64,000 nt of DNA from Seribacter sulfatis (lineage in GTDB: Bacteria > Verrucomicrobiota > Verrucomicrobiia > Opitutales > Seribacteraceae). Numbering within the stretch: the stretch's first letter is position 1; every line of letters begins with the position of its first letter. Location: positions 1 through 64,000 of the forward strand of contig NZ_CAXLMO010000015.1 of the NCBI RefSeq assembly GCF_964187635.1, in the 5' to 3' direction. A program made the position numbers and the translations under genes. Below the pieces are notes generated by a model. That model made no database searches. It worked only from the letters and a program-made list of their open reading frames with translations, and was not told where the DNA came from. Positions 49,201 through 58,312 of this stretch are shown one piece after another.

Positions 49201-52091
49201 TTATCGAGTTTTTGTAAGGCACTCGCTAACTCGTTTTCTAAAATTTCGATAGTCTTGCTCCGTCCGATTGATTTTTGGGACAATTCTTGTTGTAATTCTT
49301 GATTGCGAAGTTTCTCACTGGCTAATTCCTCCTCCAAATCAATCAATGATAAGACCTCATTATCCTCCACCATTGCGGATCGTTTTTCTAATTCAACAAT
49401 TTGAGCGTTCGAAACTTCCAATTCTTCCATTAAGGAAGCATTCGATTTCTGAAATTGAACCCCTGCACCTAATCCTTGGTTGCGCAAAATAACAATCTCC
49501 GACTCTAGATCTTCTGCCTGTTGTCGAAGAATTCTTTTTTCATCATCTGCTCTTTGCAGTGACAATAATTGAGATTCCATCGAATTAGCCAACTCGGTGC
49601 GTAAATTATCAACTTCTAAGTTTACCTGTTCAGCTTCTTCTAAACTCTCCTGCAAAATCCTGATCGTACCAAGTGCCTCTTGGAGTTGGGAAACTGCTTG
49701 CTTAGTTTCCACAGATTCTCCTAATCCAGCCGATTTCATCCGAGAAATTTCGGTTCGAGCAACATCGAGTTCACTTTTTAAATCAAGAACAAGTTCTTTT
49801 GATTCATTGGACTGATCCGCTTGGTTTTCTTGCTCAGCAAGTAATTGATTACGGGTATTTTCGAGCTGTAATTCCAAGGAACTAATTATTTTTGCTGAAT
49901 CCTGCATAAATCTTTCCTTGTCTTCATTGGTAAAGACAAGCTCGACTTTCGCTTGATTTAATTCTTCGCGTAGTGATTCCACTACCTGATCTAAACTACC
50001 AGATTGTGAATTTTGTGTTCTTTTAGTCTCCTCTAGCACAGTATTCAAATCTTCGAGTTGACCTGCAATTACTTTTACCACCTCCAGTTCTTCCTTGAGT
50101 TTTTTTGCATCAGCCTGGGCTTGTTTTAACTCCAAATCCTTGCCCTCTAAATCGAGCTCTCTCCTTGCTAATTGATCTAACGCACGTTTTTGCCGAACCA
50201 CAGCAGAATCGAGTTCAACCTGTAATCCATCAATTAATTCTGTGGCTTTACTCTGTTCAGATTCAAAACGGTTGGATAAAGTTTTAATCCGAGCTTCTGA
50301 GTCTGCGAGATTTCTTTCCATTTCATCCACAAATGGAATGGCAGGTAATTTACCGAGTGATGCATCTCGCAATGAATCCTGGGCGACTTGCGCATCTTCT
50401 TCCAGTCGTTGAATTGTCGTTGCGTATTCGAATTCCCGACGAGCAATCTTTTCCTGTGACGCTTCAAACTCAGTCTGTGTCTTCTTTAATTTTAGATTAG
50501 AAATTTTCAATTCATCTTCTAACGATGCAACGCGTTCAACAAGATCCTGCCGACCTGCCCTATTCAGAGATTTTGCCTTTTCTACTTCACGTTTTGCTGC
50601 ATTAAGATCGATCAAAAGTTTGTTTACATATTCCGAACTGTTATTTCGGTTCGGTGAATCACCAAATCCTTCCATAGAACTTTTCAGCTTTACTAGTTGA
50701 GCTTCAAGCTCGTCTTTTTCATTGAGCTCAATTTGCATTCGGGTAATTTCCCCCAATGATTTCCTTAATTCGTTTTGCAGGGTTAAGTAAGATTCTTGGG
50801 TGGAGTCCATTGGTGCCATTTGTGCCATCTGTAGTGCTCTTCTCGCCTCATTGAGCTCACGCTCAAGAGAGGCAAGCCGTATCGAATCACTCCCTGATGA
50901 CATAGTAGCTGTTCTGGCAGCATCAAGGTCGGACCGCGTTCTTTCGAGCTCATTTGTTACCGAGCGAATCATCGCATTGGAACGCTCTTGCTCCACTAGC
51001 AAAGTTTGCCTGGAAGACCGAAGATCTTCACGGGCAAGTTGCAAATCTTGTTCCAGTTTATTAATTTTACCGCTCACACTCCGGGCAGTAGGTACTTGGC
51101 CATTTTCCGTGGCCCAAAGAGAATTTTTAGACTCCTCTAAACTTCTCGCTAACATTTGAGTCTCTTTTAAATTATTCTGCAATGAGACAATTTCGCGATA
51201 GGCTTTCCTTAAGTCTCCTTGCATATCAGCAGTATCGGCAGAAAGTTCACTCTGAACAGATTTTGAAGTCGCAAGTTCAGTTTTTAAACGATCAATGATC
51301 TCAGATGACTCATATCCATTATTTTGTTCACTCCTCACCTGTACGAACCCTGCATCTGTATTAATCGAAGGTGAAAAACGACCTGAGGAACCTAAGGCAA
51401 CTGCTTCTTTGGCTTTAATTACATTTGCCACCTGTTGGGCTTTGGGTGAGTAAGCACTTCCACCGTTGCTAGTTTTAGGTGCTGTAGGAACTGCTCGAAT
51501 AGCGAGTAAGTTACTCTCAGCCTGAATATTGGAATAAGATTGAATGGCCTCAGATACCGCATTTCGGGATAAATTGGTGAGCGCATCCACTTCCGTTTCA
51601 GTTCGCATCAAATTTTCTTGAAGTACTCGCAAGGCCGGAGCTGCTTCTTCAAGTCGCCCGGCGAAGTTTTCCTTCAAATCATCAAAGATAAGAGTTGCTT
51701 CGTTCAAACGACTATCTACCGATGAAATACCTTGAGCAATCTCTTCAGAACGGACCTTCCAATTCCGATCTGCGACATCTAATTGATTGCGAATCGAAAT
51801 GGACTTAGAATCATTAGCACCATAGGCAGAGACAAGTTGTTTTAAATCTCCATTTGCAGAACTTCTATTTGCACTAAATTGATTACTTCCCTGTTCTTTC
51901 TTCACCTCCTTAAGGCGCTCATCTAACAGACCCAGTTTGGATTCTATGTATTGAGCTTGTTGATCAGGTGGGAGTGATTCAGTTTCAGCTTCTTGAACAA
52001 GTTGACTGAAAGCAAGACTGGCAATACCCAAAAGAAACAATGGGACACCAAACCAACCTTGCCTGCATACGGATAAACAGGTGGATATCAT
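46272..52091 (-). CDS. Giant exported coiled-coil protein with C-terminal beta domain
   Basis: The ATG at 52091 gives about 1,939 residues (a TTG seven codons earlier is less likely). A signal peptide (WFGVPLFLLGIASLAFS) is followed by some 1,600 residues of heptad-rich, Glu/Gln/Leu-rich coiled coil (e.g. IDALQVSLDSQDEKRINLQE) with few breaks. A Ser/Thr/Pro-rich linker follows (SSNYVSSPIRSTPAPRT). The C-terminus is a roughly 140-residue globular part (RAQVQFLNNKNRPAGFTEFF, TNSMGEANLENIEAGNYFIV) resembling carboxypeptidase-regulatory-like beta domains. Such a rod could span or tether envelope layers. No homologue is recognised. Coiled-coil bias makes similarity to myosin or SMC proteins uninformative. 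Confidence 0.8.
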   Translation of the reverse strand: MISTCLSVCRQGWFGVPLFLLGIASLAFSQLVQEAETESLPPDQQAQYIESKLGLLDERLKEVKKEQGSNQFSANRSSANGDLKQLVSAYGANDSKSISIRNQLDVADRNWKVRSEEIAQGISSVDSRLNEATLIFDDLKENFAGRLEEAAPALRVLQENLMRTETEVDALTNLSRNAVSEAIQSYSNIQAESNLLAIRAVPTAPKTSNGGSAYSPKAQQVANVIKAKEAVALGSSGRFSPSINTDAGFVQVRSEQNNGYESSEIIDRLKTELATSKSVQSELSADTADMQGDLRKAYREIVSLQNNLKETQMLARSLEESKNSLWATENGQVPTARSVSGKINKLEQDLQLAREDLRSSRQTLLVEQERSNAMIRSVTNELERTRSDLDAARTATMSSGSDSIRLASLERELNEARRALQMAQMAPMDSTQESYLTLQNELRKSLGEITRMQIELNEKDELEAQLVKLKSSMEGFGDSPNRNNSSEYVNKLLIDLNAAKREVEKAKSLNRAGRQDLVERVASLEDELKISNLKLKKTQTEFEASQEKIARREFEYATTIQRLEEDAQVAQDSLRDASLGKLPAIPFVDEMERNLADSEARIKTLSNRFESEQSKATELIDGLQVELDSAVVRQKRALDQLARRELDLEGKDLELKQAQADAKKLKEELEVVKVIAGQLEDLNTVLEETKRTQNSQSGSLDQVVESLREELNQAKVELVFTNEDKERFMQDSAKIISSLELQLENTRNQLLAEQENQADQSNESKELVLDLKSELDVARTEISRMKSAGLGESVETKQAVSQLQEALGTIRILQESLEEAEQVNLEVDNLRTELANSMESQLLSLQRADDEKRILRQQAEDLESEIVILRNQGLGAGVQFQKSNASLMEELEVSNAQIVELEKRSAMVEDNEVLSLIDLEEELASEKLRNQELQQELSQKSIGRSKTIEILENELASALQKLDNLENNDVIRNRKIASLEQEIIETKAILDTESEKGSTDDEQVAIVTQLEEQLVNAQNRLDQIEKSPQPLASGSQDSQVFEKLEMELSRAEQTIDALQVSLDSQDEKRINLQEQLDDAVQKLNEIAQNGDQSPRSLPQGSEKDAEDFIRLENELLAAQNTINDLLEKTNSEEVERGKIEEQLALAMESIEKIESDSIPGKRTDSAPDDTALVKDLNALLESKDKRLKELEEELSNAIVEMTDKEAELEIASSLREEMELLASKLESAEKKLNEMNLENTNLDSTPVIPTLSDSEKNDLLNEISQLKADLDKAKSETSSAPQDDQLLALQSQLQDAVSETIEMQTELEETQARLAQMESSVGNSSSPEINQVIENAKQAENQALQRIGNLTAALRNSEQLRKEMESLLLESDQSNEVAPVPNFASDPRFIELQKELLLLQQDLLAARGIEEPRFQELQSELEASQNDSLRLNDEFKSVFSEFGRIKEQVAILEEENRRLQGSISSSGSNQNRELKANYQTRVNDLSKENANLRMQIGERDNRVTGLREDLARAQMTVPGIKPDNAALRAQIVRLEGAEQSARDSEARAKMEAQRSMADIASLNQKINILEENLRQSQSQSRGTPSTFTTYNPPPVVVTNLSNAADGAEIQRLREQNQRLQTQLLSNNTIPQRDQLDRKVRDLNQKNLTAQIQLDQERARVEDLRRQLSDARDIKQEVVERGQSANMKVNLLNGELSDAQNRISSLENALVAAREAIRVLKKGGSGGSTMQVSVPRTSRSSSNYVSSPIRSTPAPRTLTSTYTPRPLPSSTYRPSPSSSNMLPNSSLTSPGIQKIPDGDSSIQLRAQVQFLNNKNRPAGFTEFFLVKNDLESILNSSRVRIPPGQGIDTGAELWARSVQRGYRFPGIASAIRNALATNSLARIKTNSMGEANLENIEAGNYFIVGSSPLGQVGVVWSKPVELKPGTNGIVLDLRDAAWAE

Positions 52092-52239
52092 AAATTTAAT
52101 TATGCGATGCAATAAACAGGAAGCAAGACCGGATTTGATTTAAAATTATGAGCATGATCAGAATCATTTATAATAAAAATCGTTAAACATAAATATAGAA
52201 TTGAGTTCCTTGAAATAATCATTTACTTTCAAGTTTTTA

Positions 52240-52324
52240 GCCCGGGTGGCGGAATTGGTAGACGCGATAGATTTAGGATCTATTGTCTTAGGGCGTGAGA
52301 GTTCGAGTCTCTCCTCGGGCACCA
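52240..52324 (+). tRNA. tRNA-Leu (anticodon TAG)
   Basis: The plus strand folds as a class II tRNA. The acceptor is GCCCGGG with CTCGGGC (one G-T), the D arm is TGGCGGAATTGGTAGACGC, and the anticodon loop TTTAGGA has anticodon TAG. A long variable arm (TGTCTTAGGGCGTGAGA) and the T arm GTTCGAGTC follow. The discriminator is A and CCA is encoded. It reads CTA/CTG-type leucine codons. It converges on the end of nuoN with only 13 bp between. Confidence 0.97.
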
Positions 52325-52337
52325 TTAAAAAAACAGT

Positions 52338-53885
52338 TTAAAACGCATCCCCAAAGGGGCCCTGCCAAATGCCTAGCACAATTGAAGATACAGCAAGTGC
52401 AAGCATGCAGAATTTAAACAGGCCCATACGCGGAACATTTAACCATGGGTCTTCCTTCTCTTCCTCCTCATCAGAAAAGGAGGGTTTGGGATGAAAGGTA
52501 ATTTCTCGCATCCAACCAAAATAATAGAAAATAGAAATCACAACCCCGATTACCATTGCAGCAAGTGAAAAGTACAGTTGGGCTTCGTACGCAATTGAGA
52601 TTAAAAGAAGTTTGGCCACAAATCCCGCAAAGGGAGGTATTCCTGCAAGGGAACCAATCCCAGATACTAAAACAAAGCCAAGCCAAGGGTGCTTTTTCGC
52701 TAAATCCTCATAATGGGAGAATTCATGCTCGGTTTCATCATTCAATCGGGCAATAGTCATCACCCCAAACACCGCGAAAGAAGCAAGTAGGTATATGAAG
52801 AGGTAAAAGAAGAGTACCCAAACTGCTCGATCGCTATCCCCCGCAAATTGCATGGAAGCCATAATCGCGACCAAAAGGTAACCCGCATGGGCGACACCAG
52901 ACAAACCGAGCATCCTTTTAATATTTCTTTGCGTACAGGCAGCTAAGTTCCCAAAGAAAATAGTAAAAGTTGCCACAAATCCAAGCAGTGGCATTAGAAA
53001 TTCCGACATTCCTAAAAATGGCCCATTGACTAAATTGAGAAGAACAAAGAAACCAGCGGCTTTTGATGACACGGCAAGAAATGCAGTAATGGGCATTGGA
53101 GAACCGTGATAAACATCAGGCACCCAAATTTGAAAAGGAGCTGCACCAATCTTAAACGCAATTCCTGCAATAATAAGAACCACTCCCGCACGAAGTAATA
53201 AATGGTCAGGATTTGCTTCCAATAAATTCCCAAGGTATTGAAATCCTAATGGGTCCTGCCCTTCATAACCGATGTAGTTTGCACCCCATGCCTCCGGGTT
53301 TCCTGCGACACCATAAAGAAGAACGATCCCAAAAAGAAGTAGGGAGGAACTCAACGCGCCAAAGATTAAATACTTAATACCCGCTTCTAATGACTTCGCT
53401 GATTCCCGATTATACGCAACCAGGGTGTAAAAACAAACCGCAACCGTTTCTAATGCTACAAAAAGCATTATGAAATGATTACTCTGAACCAATAACATCA
53501 AACCAGCAGTAGCAAGCATGGTAAGGTGATGAAATTCACCTGCCCGTAATTTTTTGTTTTTTAAATATTGATGCCCAAGAACGGAGACAAGAAGAGAGGA
53601 TAATAAGAAAAAAGTTCTCATCACATCACCCTGAATTCCCTGATGAAGCATGCCAGAAAAAGTTTCCCGGTCAAAAGTATGGTGCCAAGCGAGGTAATCA
53701 AAAAGGTGAAAAATTAGAAGGCCTGCTTGAAAAACGATTGCCAGACTACCAATCGAAACAATGGGTTTATCTGATTTTCGAAAAAGATCGATTCCCAGTA
53801 ATACAATTGCAGCAAGTGCAAGTGCTAATTCAGGCCAAATTTCAGACCAAATGTTTGTGTTTGAGAAATTTAAATAATGTTCCAT
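52338..53885 (-). CDS. nuoN: NADH-quinone oxidoreductase subunit N
   Basis: The 515-residue membrane protein has about 14 helices of the antiporter type. The key Glu is in IMLFVALETVAVCFYTLVAY, and Lys in helices around GAAPFQIWVPDVYHGSP fits the proton channel. It is one of three antiporter-like proton-pumping subunits of complex I. It is the last gene of the operon and starts 1 bp after nuoM. The tRNA-Leu gene lies beyond its end in the opposite sense. Confidence 0.96.
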   Translation of the reverse strand: MEHYLNFSNTNIWSEIWPELALALAAIVLLGIDLFRKSDKPIVSIGSLAIVFQAGLLIFHLFDYLAWHHTFDRETFSGMLHQGIQGDVMRTFFLLSSLLVSVLGHQYLKNKKLRAGEFHHLTMLATAGLMLLVQSNHFIMLFVALETVAVCFYTLVAYNRESAKSLEAGIKYLIFGALSSSLLLFGIVLLYGVAGNPEAWGANYIGYEGQDPLGFQYLGNLLEANPDHLLLRAGVVLIIAGIAFKIGAAPFQIWVPDVYHGSPMPITAFLAVSSKAAGFFVLLNLVNGPFLGMSEFLMPLLGFVATFTIFFGNLAACTQRNIKRMLGLSGVAHAGYLLVAIMASMQFAGDSDRAVWVLFFYLFIYLLASFAVFGVMTIARLNDETEHEFSHYEDLAKKHPWLGFVLVSGIGSLAGIPPFAGFVAKLLLISIAYEAQLYFSLAAMVIGVVISIFYYFGWMREITFHPKPSFSDEEEEKEDPWLNVPRMGLFKFCMLALAVSSIVLGIWQGPFGDAF

Positions 53886-53886
53886 C

Positions 53887-55527
53887 TCAATGATCAGAAA
53901 TCGGTTTAACTGGAAGACTCTTTTGTAATGAATCGTAGGAAGTCTGGTTATTGTCTAAACCAACACCTTCCGCATTCGGTAAACAACATGCGGGTGTAAA
54001 TTGAGACAATGCGGCAAAATCAATTTTTTCGTATCGGGTTCCAATCTCTTGGTCAATTCGGTCCGAAACCCCTCTCGGCCATAATCCCAAAAATAAAAGT
54101 GCAGATAAAATAATTCCCGCAGGGATAATTTCGGCCGGTTTTAAATCTGAGATTGGATTTTCTTTTTCATGCTTAATTAATTCATCTGAACCGGTACCAA
54201 AAAATATTTTAGCTACTGCTCGCAATCCAAATATGGCAGAAATAATGATACCCAGGGCTGCTAAAACTAAAAACAATCGATGATCTGGATTTTCGCCGAG
54301 GGATAAAAATACTCCAAATTCGCCCCAAAAATTGCCAAACCCGGGTAGACCGATCGTGGCCAAAGAAGCTGCTACAAAAAAACAGGCCAGGACTGGAGTC
54401 TTGGTGGCAAGACCACCCATTTCATCCATTTCAAAAGTTCCACTTCTCTTTTGTATGTATGTTGAAAGTAAAAACATCAAGGCCACCGATAATCCATGTG
54501 CAACCATAAGCATCACGGCAGATCCTGCTCCCAGGGATGAACATACTGCTAAGCCAAGAAAGCAATACCCCATATGCATGACTGAACCATACCCTACCAT
54601 GCTTTTTAAATTAGTCTGAGCAATCGTTACAAATCCAACCAGTAATACATTTCCTAAGGCTAGCCATAATAAATAGGGACTCCAAGCAAGGGCACCTTCC
54701 GGTAACAAAGGTGCGGCAATTTGAATCAATCCATAAAGTCCAAACTTCTTCAGAACCCCGGCATGCAACATAGACACCGAAGTCGGGGCAGCTTCATACC
54801 CTTTTGCTGCCCATGTGTGAAATGGAAACAAGGCAACTAAAATACCAAACCCAATTAATAGAAGACCAAAGATCTTAATTTGTGTAGACTCGAGCATCTC
54901 GGTATTGGCAAGAGCATGTGAGAGTGATGGAAAATCAAATTTTTCCGCGTCGACCATTACATTTAAGGCGACCAATCCACCAAGGGAAAGCAGTGCCCCC
55001 AAGGTTAAATAAATCGTAATTTCCAAAGCAATACTTCTGCGATCTCGTCCCCCCCATAATCCGATCATTATAAAGGTGGGGATTAATGCAAATTCATGAA
55101 AGAGGTAGTAAAAAAATAAATCAATACTGGCAAACAGGCCCATCAGCCCGGACTGCATGACCAATAATAATGCCAAGTATAAACGCAGTCTTTCAGCCCC
55201 GGAGCGAATGGCAGTCAAGCCTGCAGCAAGTCCAACCACACCGGCCATCGCAAATAAGGGGGAAGAGACTCCGTTTAGTCCTAGATGAAAAGTAATCTTT
55301 AGTTCCTGCAATCCCATCCGTGGGTGGAAAATTTCAAAGCAATACCCGCCATTTGAACCGTCAAAATTGAAGAAGAGTACGATGCCTGCAATAAAAGGAA
55401 ATCCAAAGCCAATGTATGCTAATTTTTTGGCCCAGTCATCTCCTCCTCCAATACCCGCAAATAACAATGCGGATGTAAGGGCGGGAACAATTATGGAACC
55501 GAGAAGTAAAATTTGATCAAGAGTCAT
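53887..55527 (-). CDS. nuoM: NADH-quinone oxidoreductase subunit M
   Basis: The 546-residue antiporter-like subunit shows FYYLFHEFALIPTFIMIG (key Glu), FPFHTWAAKGYEAAPTSVSM and MLHAGVLKKFGLYG (key Lys). The C-terminus extends past the last helix by about 60 residues with a Cys pair (ACCLPNAEG), not typical of E. coli NuoM. It pumps protons as part of the membrane arm. It lies between nuoL (13 bp) and nuoN (1 bp). Confidence 0.96.
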   Translation of the reverse strand: MTLDQILLLGSIIVPALTSALLFAGIGGGDDWAKKLAYIGFGFPFIAGIVLFFNFDGSNGGYCFEIFHPRMGLQELKITFHLGLNGVSSPLFAMAGVVGLAAGLTAIRSGAERLRLYLALLLVMQSGLMGLFASIDLFFYYLFHEFALIPTFIMIGLWGGRDRRSIALEITIYLTLGALLSLGGLVALNVMVDAEKFDFPSLSHALANTEMLESTQIKIFGLLLIGFGILVALFPFHTWAAKGYEAAPTSVSMLHAGVLKKFGLYGLIQIAAPLLPEGALAWSPYLLWLALGNVLLVGFVTIAQTNLKSMVGYGSVMHMGYCFLGLAVCSSLGAGSAVMLMVAHGLSVALMFLLSTYIQKRSGTFEMDEMGGLATKTPVLACFFVAASLATIGLPGFGNFWGEFGVFLSLGENPDHRLFLVLAALGIIISAIFGLRAVAKIFFGTGSDELIKHEKENPISDLKPAEIIPAGIILSALLFLGLWPRGVSDRIDQEIGTRYEKIDFAALSQFTPACCLPNAEGVGLDNNQTSYDSLQKSLPVKPISDH

Positions 55528-55540
55528 TGTAATCTATTGC

Positions 55541-57379
55541 TTAATTTCCAAATATTCCCGATGCGTAGGCAAGAAATCCAATCGTCCCGGCAACGAACCA
55601 AAAAGTGTAGGCATGGATCTTTCCGATATAACAAACTTTTCCCAGCATCCCTAGAAGAGCGGCCACTCCCGCTGAACCTCGAACCATTAACCCGGAAATA
55701 AAGAGTAATTCCATAACCTCAAGGAAACGAGCCATTGGGTCCTGAATTTTCTTGATATAAAAACCATACATCTGATCAAAAAAGAGCTTGCTCTTGCAGA
55801 GTGAGAAGAATGTGGGGAACTTTTCGGATAATGGGTCCACATCTCCAACCCGACCATAAAAATTTCGTGCAGTGATTGCTCCTACAATCCAAGCAAAAGT
55901 GCCCAGTACAATCATCCATAAATGGTTGGGCATCGCCGCAACCAATTCAATATCTGGTAAGATCGACTCCACAATGGCAAACGGGTAAAGTGAGTGATAG
56001 CCTCCAACCACAGCTAAGATTGAAAGTAATAGGAGAGGTCCCGTCATCAATGCTCCATTCTCATGGGCATGTGCTGCCTTATCTGAACGAGCCAATCCCT
56101 CAAATGTGATGAAGTAAAGGCGGAACATATAAAGCGCGGTCAAAATTGCTCCTGCATATAATAATATAAATACAGGCATATTCACATTATAAGCAGTAAG
56201 AAGGATTGCATCCTTACTAAAATATCCTGATAGAAAATTAACTCCGCAAATCGCTAGTACACCGATCAGGAAGGTGATTGCAGTAATCGGCATTTTCTTC
56301 CGTAATCCACCGTATTTAAAAATGTCCTGTTCGTGATGACAGGCATGAATGACTGATCCCGAACCCAAAAACATCAATGCTTTGAAAAAAGCATGAGTCA
56401 TTAAATGAAAAAGCGCGATCCCAGGCATTCCCAAGCCAAAAGCGGCTGCCATGTACCCCAGTTGCGAAAGGGTGGAATAGGCTAATATCTTCTTAATATC
56501 CCTTTGAACAAGGGCACAGAAACCGGCATACAGTCCCATCCCCGCACCCAGAATTGCCAAGAGTGAAAGGGCATGTTCGGTAAACATGAAGTCAATCCGT
56601 AATAAGAGGTAAATTCCGGCGGCAACCATTGTGGCCGCATGAATAAGTGCAGATACTGGTGTGGGACCAGCCATGGCATCTGGAAGCCAGACATGTAATG
56701 GAAACTGTGCGGATTTCCCGATAAAGCCACAAGCAAGTGCAAGTCCAAGGAAAGTAGAGATCAAGCTCGGGTCGAAATCAACTAAATCGGCAAGTTCGAG
56801 GAGATTTACAGTACCAAAGGCCCAATAAGTGAGAACGATTCCGATTAAAAATCCAAAATCACCCACTCGGTTTACAATGAACGCCTTCTTGGATGCCTGA
56901 GCAGCTTCATCAGTGGTTAAGTAATGGGCAATTAAAAGATAGGAACTAAATCCCACCAATTCCCAAAACACAAAAATCATAATCAAATTATCAGCGACTG
57001 TAATTCCAATCATTGAAAACATGAAAATTGATAACCCTCCAAAGTAGCGAGACTTCGCCTCATCATCCGCCATGTAGCCCAAGCTAAAAACATGAATAAG
57101 AAATCCGACAAAAGAAACTACGAATAAAAGAAGTCGGGCTGGCGCATCAATCAGGAAGCCAAAGCTCAATTCCCACCCCGCCATTTTCATCCAAGTTGTC
57201 TGCCATGTAAAAACCTCGTTTTCCCCGTTAAAAATTAAATACAGAGCAAATACAAGAATTCCACCTGATGTGGCGACAGATAGCAACGAGGCTATATTTC
57301 CTGACTTACGAAGAAACAATAGAGTGATCAGCGCGGAAAGAAGCGGGAGAAGAAGAATACTGAAAGCAACGGTTTCCAT
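55541..57379 (-). CDS. nuoL: NADH-quinone oxidoreductase subunit L
   Basis: The 612-residue subunit has FVFWELVGFSSYLLIAHYLT (key Glu), FPLHVWLPDAMAGPTPVSAL and HAATMVAAGIYLLLRID. The long horizontal helix region is near the C-terminus (FFDQMYGFYIKKIQDPMA). It is the distal proton-pumping subunit of complex I. It starts 4 bp after nuoK. Confidence 0.97.
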   Translation of the reverse strand: METVAFSILLLPLLSALITLLFLRKSGNIASLLSVATSGGILVFALYLIFNGENEVFTWQTTWMKMAGWELSFGFLIDAPARLLLFVVSFVGFLIHVFSLGYMADDEAKSRYFGGLSIFMFSMIGITVADNLIMIFVFWELVGFSSYLLIAHYLTTDEAAQASKKAFIVNRVGDFGFLIGIVLTYWAFGTVNLLELADLVDFDPSLISTFLGLALACGFIGKSAQFPLHVWLPDAMAGPTPVSALIHAATMVAAGIYLLLRIDFMFTEHALSLLAILGAGMGLYAGFCALVQRDIKKILAYSTLSQLGYMAAAFGLGMPGIALFHLMTHAFFKALMFLGSGSVIHACHHEQDIFKYGGLRKKMPITAITFLIGVLAICGVNFLSGYFSKDAILLTAYNVNMPVFILLYAGAILTALYMFRLYFITFEGLARSDKAAHAHENGALMTGPLLLLSILAVVGGYHSLYPFAIVESILPDIELVAAMPNHLWMIVLGTFAWIVGAITARNFYGRVGDVDPLSEKFPTFFSLCKSKLFFDQMYGFYIKKIQDPMARFLEVMELLFISGLMVRGSAGVAALLGMLGKVCYIGKIHAYTFWFVAGTIGFLAYASGIFGN

Positions 57380-57383
57380 AGTA

Positions 57384-57692
57384 TTAGTTTTTCAAAAGAG
57401 AAATATCTTCAGAAAAAACGCTTTGTCTTTTCTTGTAAAGGGCAACAAGCAGAGCTAATCCAACCGCGACTTCAGTAGCGGCAACAGTCATTATAAAAAA
57501 TACAAACAGGCTGCCGTCCAAATTTAGACTGGTACGGGAAAATGAAACCAAAGCCACATTGACTCCATTCAACATCAATTCAAGAGACATTAAAACTAAG
57601 AGCAGATTTCGACGAATAACCACTCCCAAAAACCCCACTGCGAATAAAAGAAAGGAAAGAACTAAAAAATGTTGAGGAGTTACAGTTTCCAT
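57384..57692 (-). CDS. nuoK: NADH-quinone oxidoreductase subunit K
   Basis: The 102-residue, three-helix protein has GVVIRRNLLLVLMSLELMLN, with the conserved Glu in the second helix, and ATEVAVGLALLVALYKKR at the end. It contributes to the proton path between NuoH and the antiporter subunits. Its ATG follows the nuoJ stop without a gap. Confidence 0.96.
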   Translation of the reverse strand: METVTPQHFLVLSFLLFAVGFLGVVIRRNLLLVLMSLELMLNGVNVALVSFSRTSLNLDGSLFVFFIMTVAATEVAVGLALLVALYKKRQSVFSEDISLLKN

Positions 57693-58250
57693 TTATTCAG
57701 TTCCTCCAGATGTTAACGATTTTTTACTCAATACAATCACCCCAACCATGGCAGCTAAGAGAAGAAAGCCTGCTACTTGGATTGGGAGCATATACTTTGT
57801 AAATAAACCATAGCCAAAGTTTTTCAATGAAGTGGAAAATAAAAGAGAATCTCCATTGACCTGCTCCGTGGTCTGAATCTCTTGCCAACTCCCTGATTCA
57901 GCACTACCAATTCCGGAAAATTGCAGAAGTAAAACTACTAAAATCCCAAATGATAAACAACCCGCAAGACCAGAAATTACTTTAATCCGCGAAACTTTTC
58001 CACCGTCAGGCCCGACATCAAGGAGCATGATGATAAAAAGAAAAAGGACCATTACTGCTCCCGCGTATACAAGAACTTGCAAAATCGCTAAAAAGAACGC
58101 CTCCAATAATACAAATAGTGCCGCCACACTGACCAATGAGATAATCATAAACAAAGCAGCGGGCACCGGATGCCTGGACATGATCATAAGCAAGCCACCG
58201 CCCACTGAAAGAGTGGCAAAAAAATAAAATAATATGTCTACAGCATTCAC
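57693..58250 (-). CDS. nuoJ: NADH-quinone oxidoreductase subunit J
   Basis: The 185-residue protein begins at a GTG (no in-frame ATG lies before the first helix). It shows HPVPAALFMIISLVSVAALF and VLVYAGAVMVLFLFIIMLLD, the signature third helix with its pi-bulge region. It is a membrane-arm subunit. It follows nuoI after 62 bp, the widest gap in this part of the operon. Confidence 0.95.
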   Translation of the reverse strand: MNAVDILFYFFATLSVGGGLLMIMSRHPVPAALFMIISLVSVAALFVLLEAFFLAILQVLVYAGAVMVLFLFIIMLLDVGPDGGKVSRIKVISGLAGCLSFGILVVLLLQFSGIGSAESGSWQEIQTTEQVNGDSLLFSTSLKNFGYGLFTKYMLPIQVAGFLLLAAMVGVIVLSKKSLTSGGTE

Positions 58251-58312
58251 AAAAGTAATCAGTAATTTAGCGAATTAAAATGGAGTTTGTAACGGTACGA
58301 AGTTGCATGAGA

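Noticed and set aside
46272..52091. Giant coiled-coil protein as an SMC or myosin-type motor
   Set aside because: No Walker or motor motif exists; heptad bias alone produces such similarity, and a signal peptide argues against a cytoplasmic motor.
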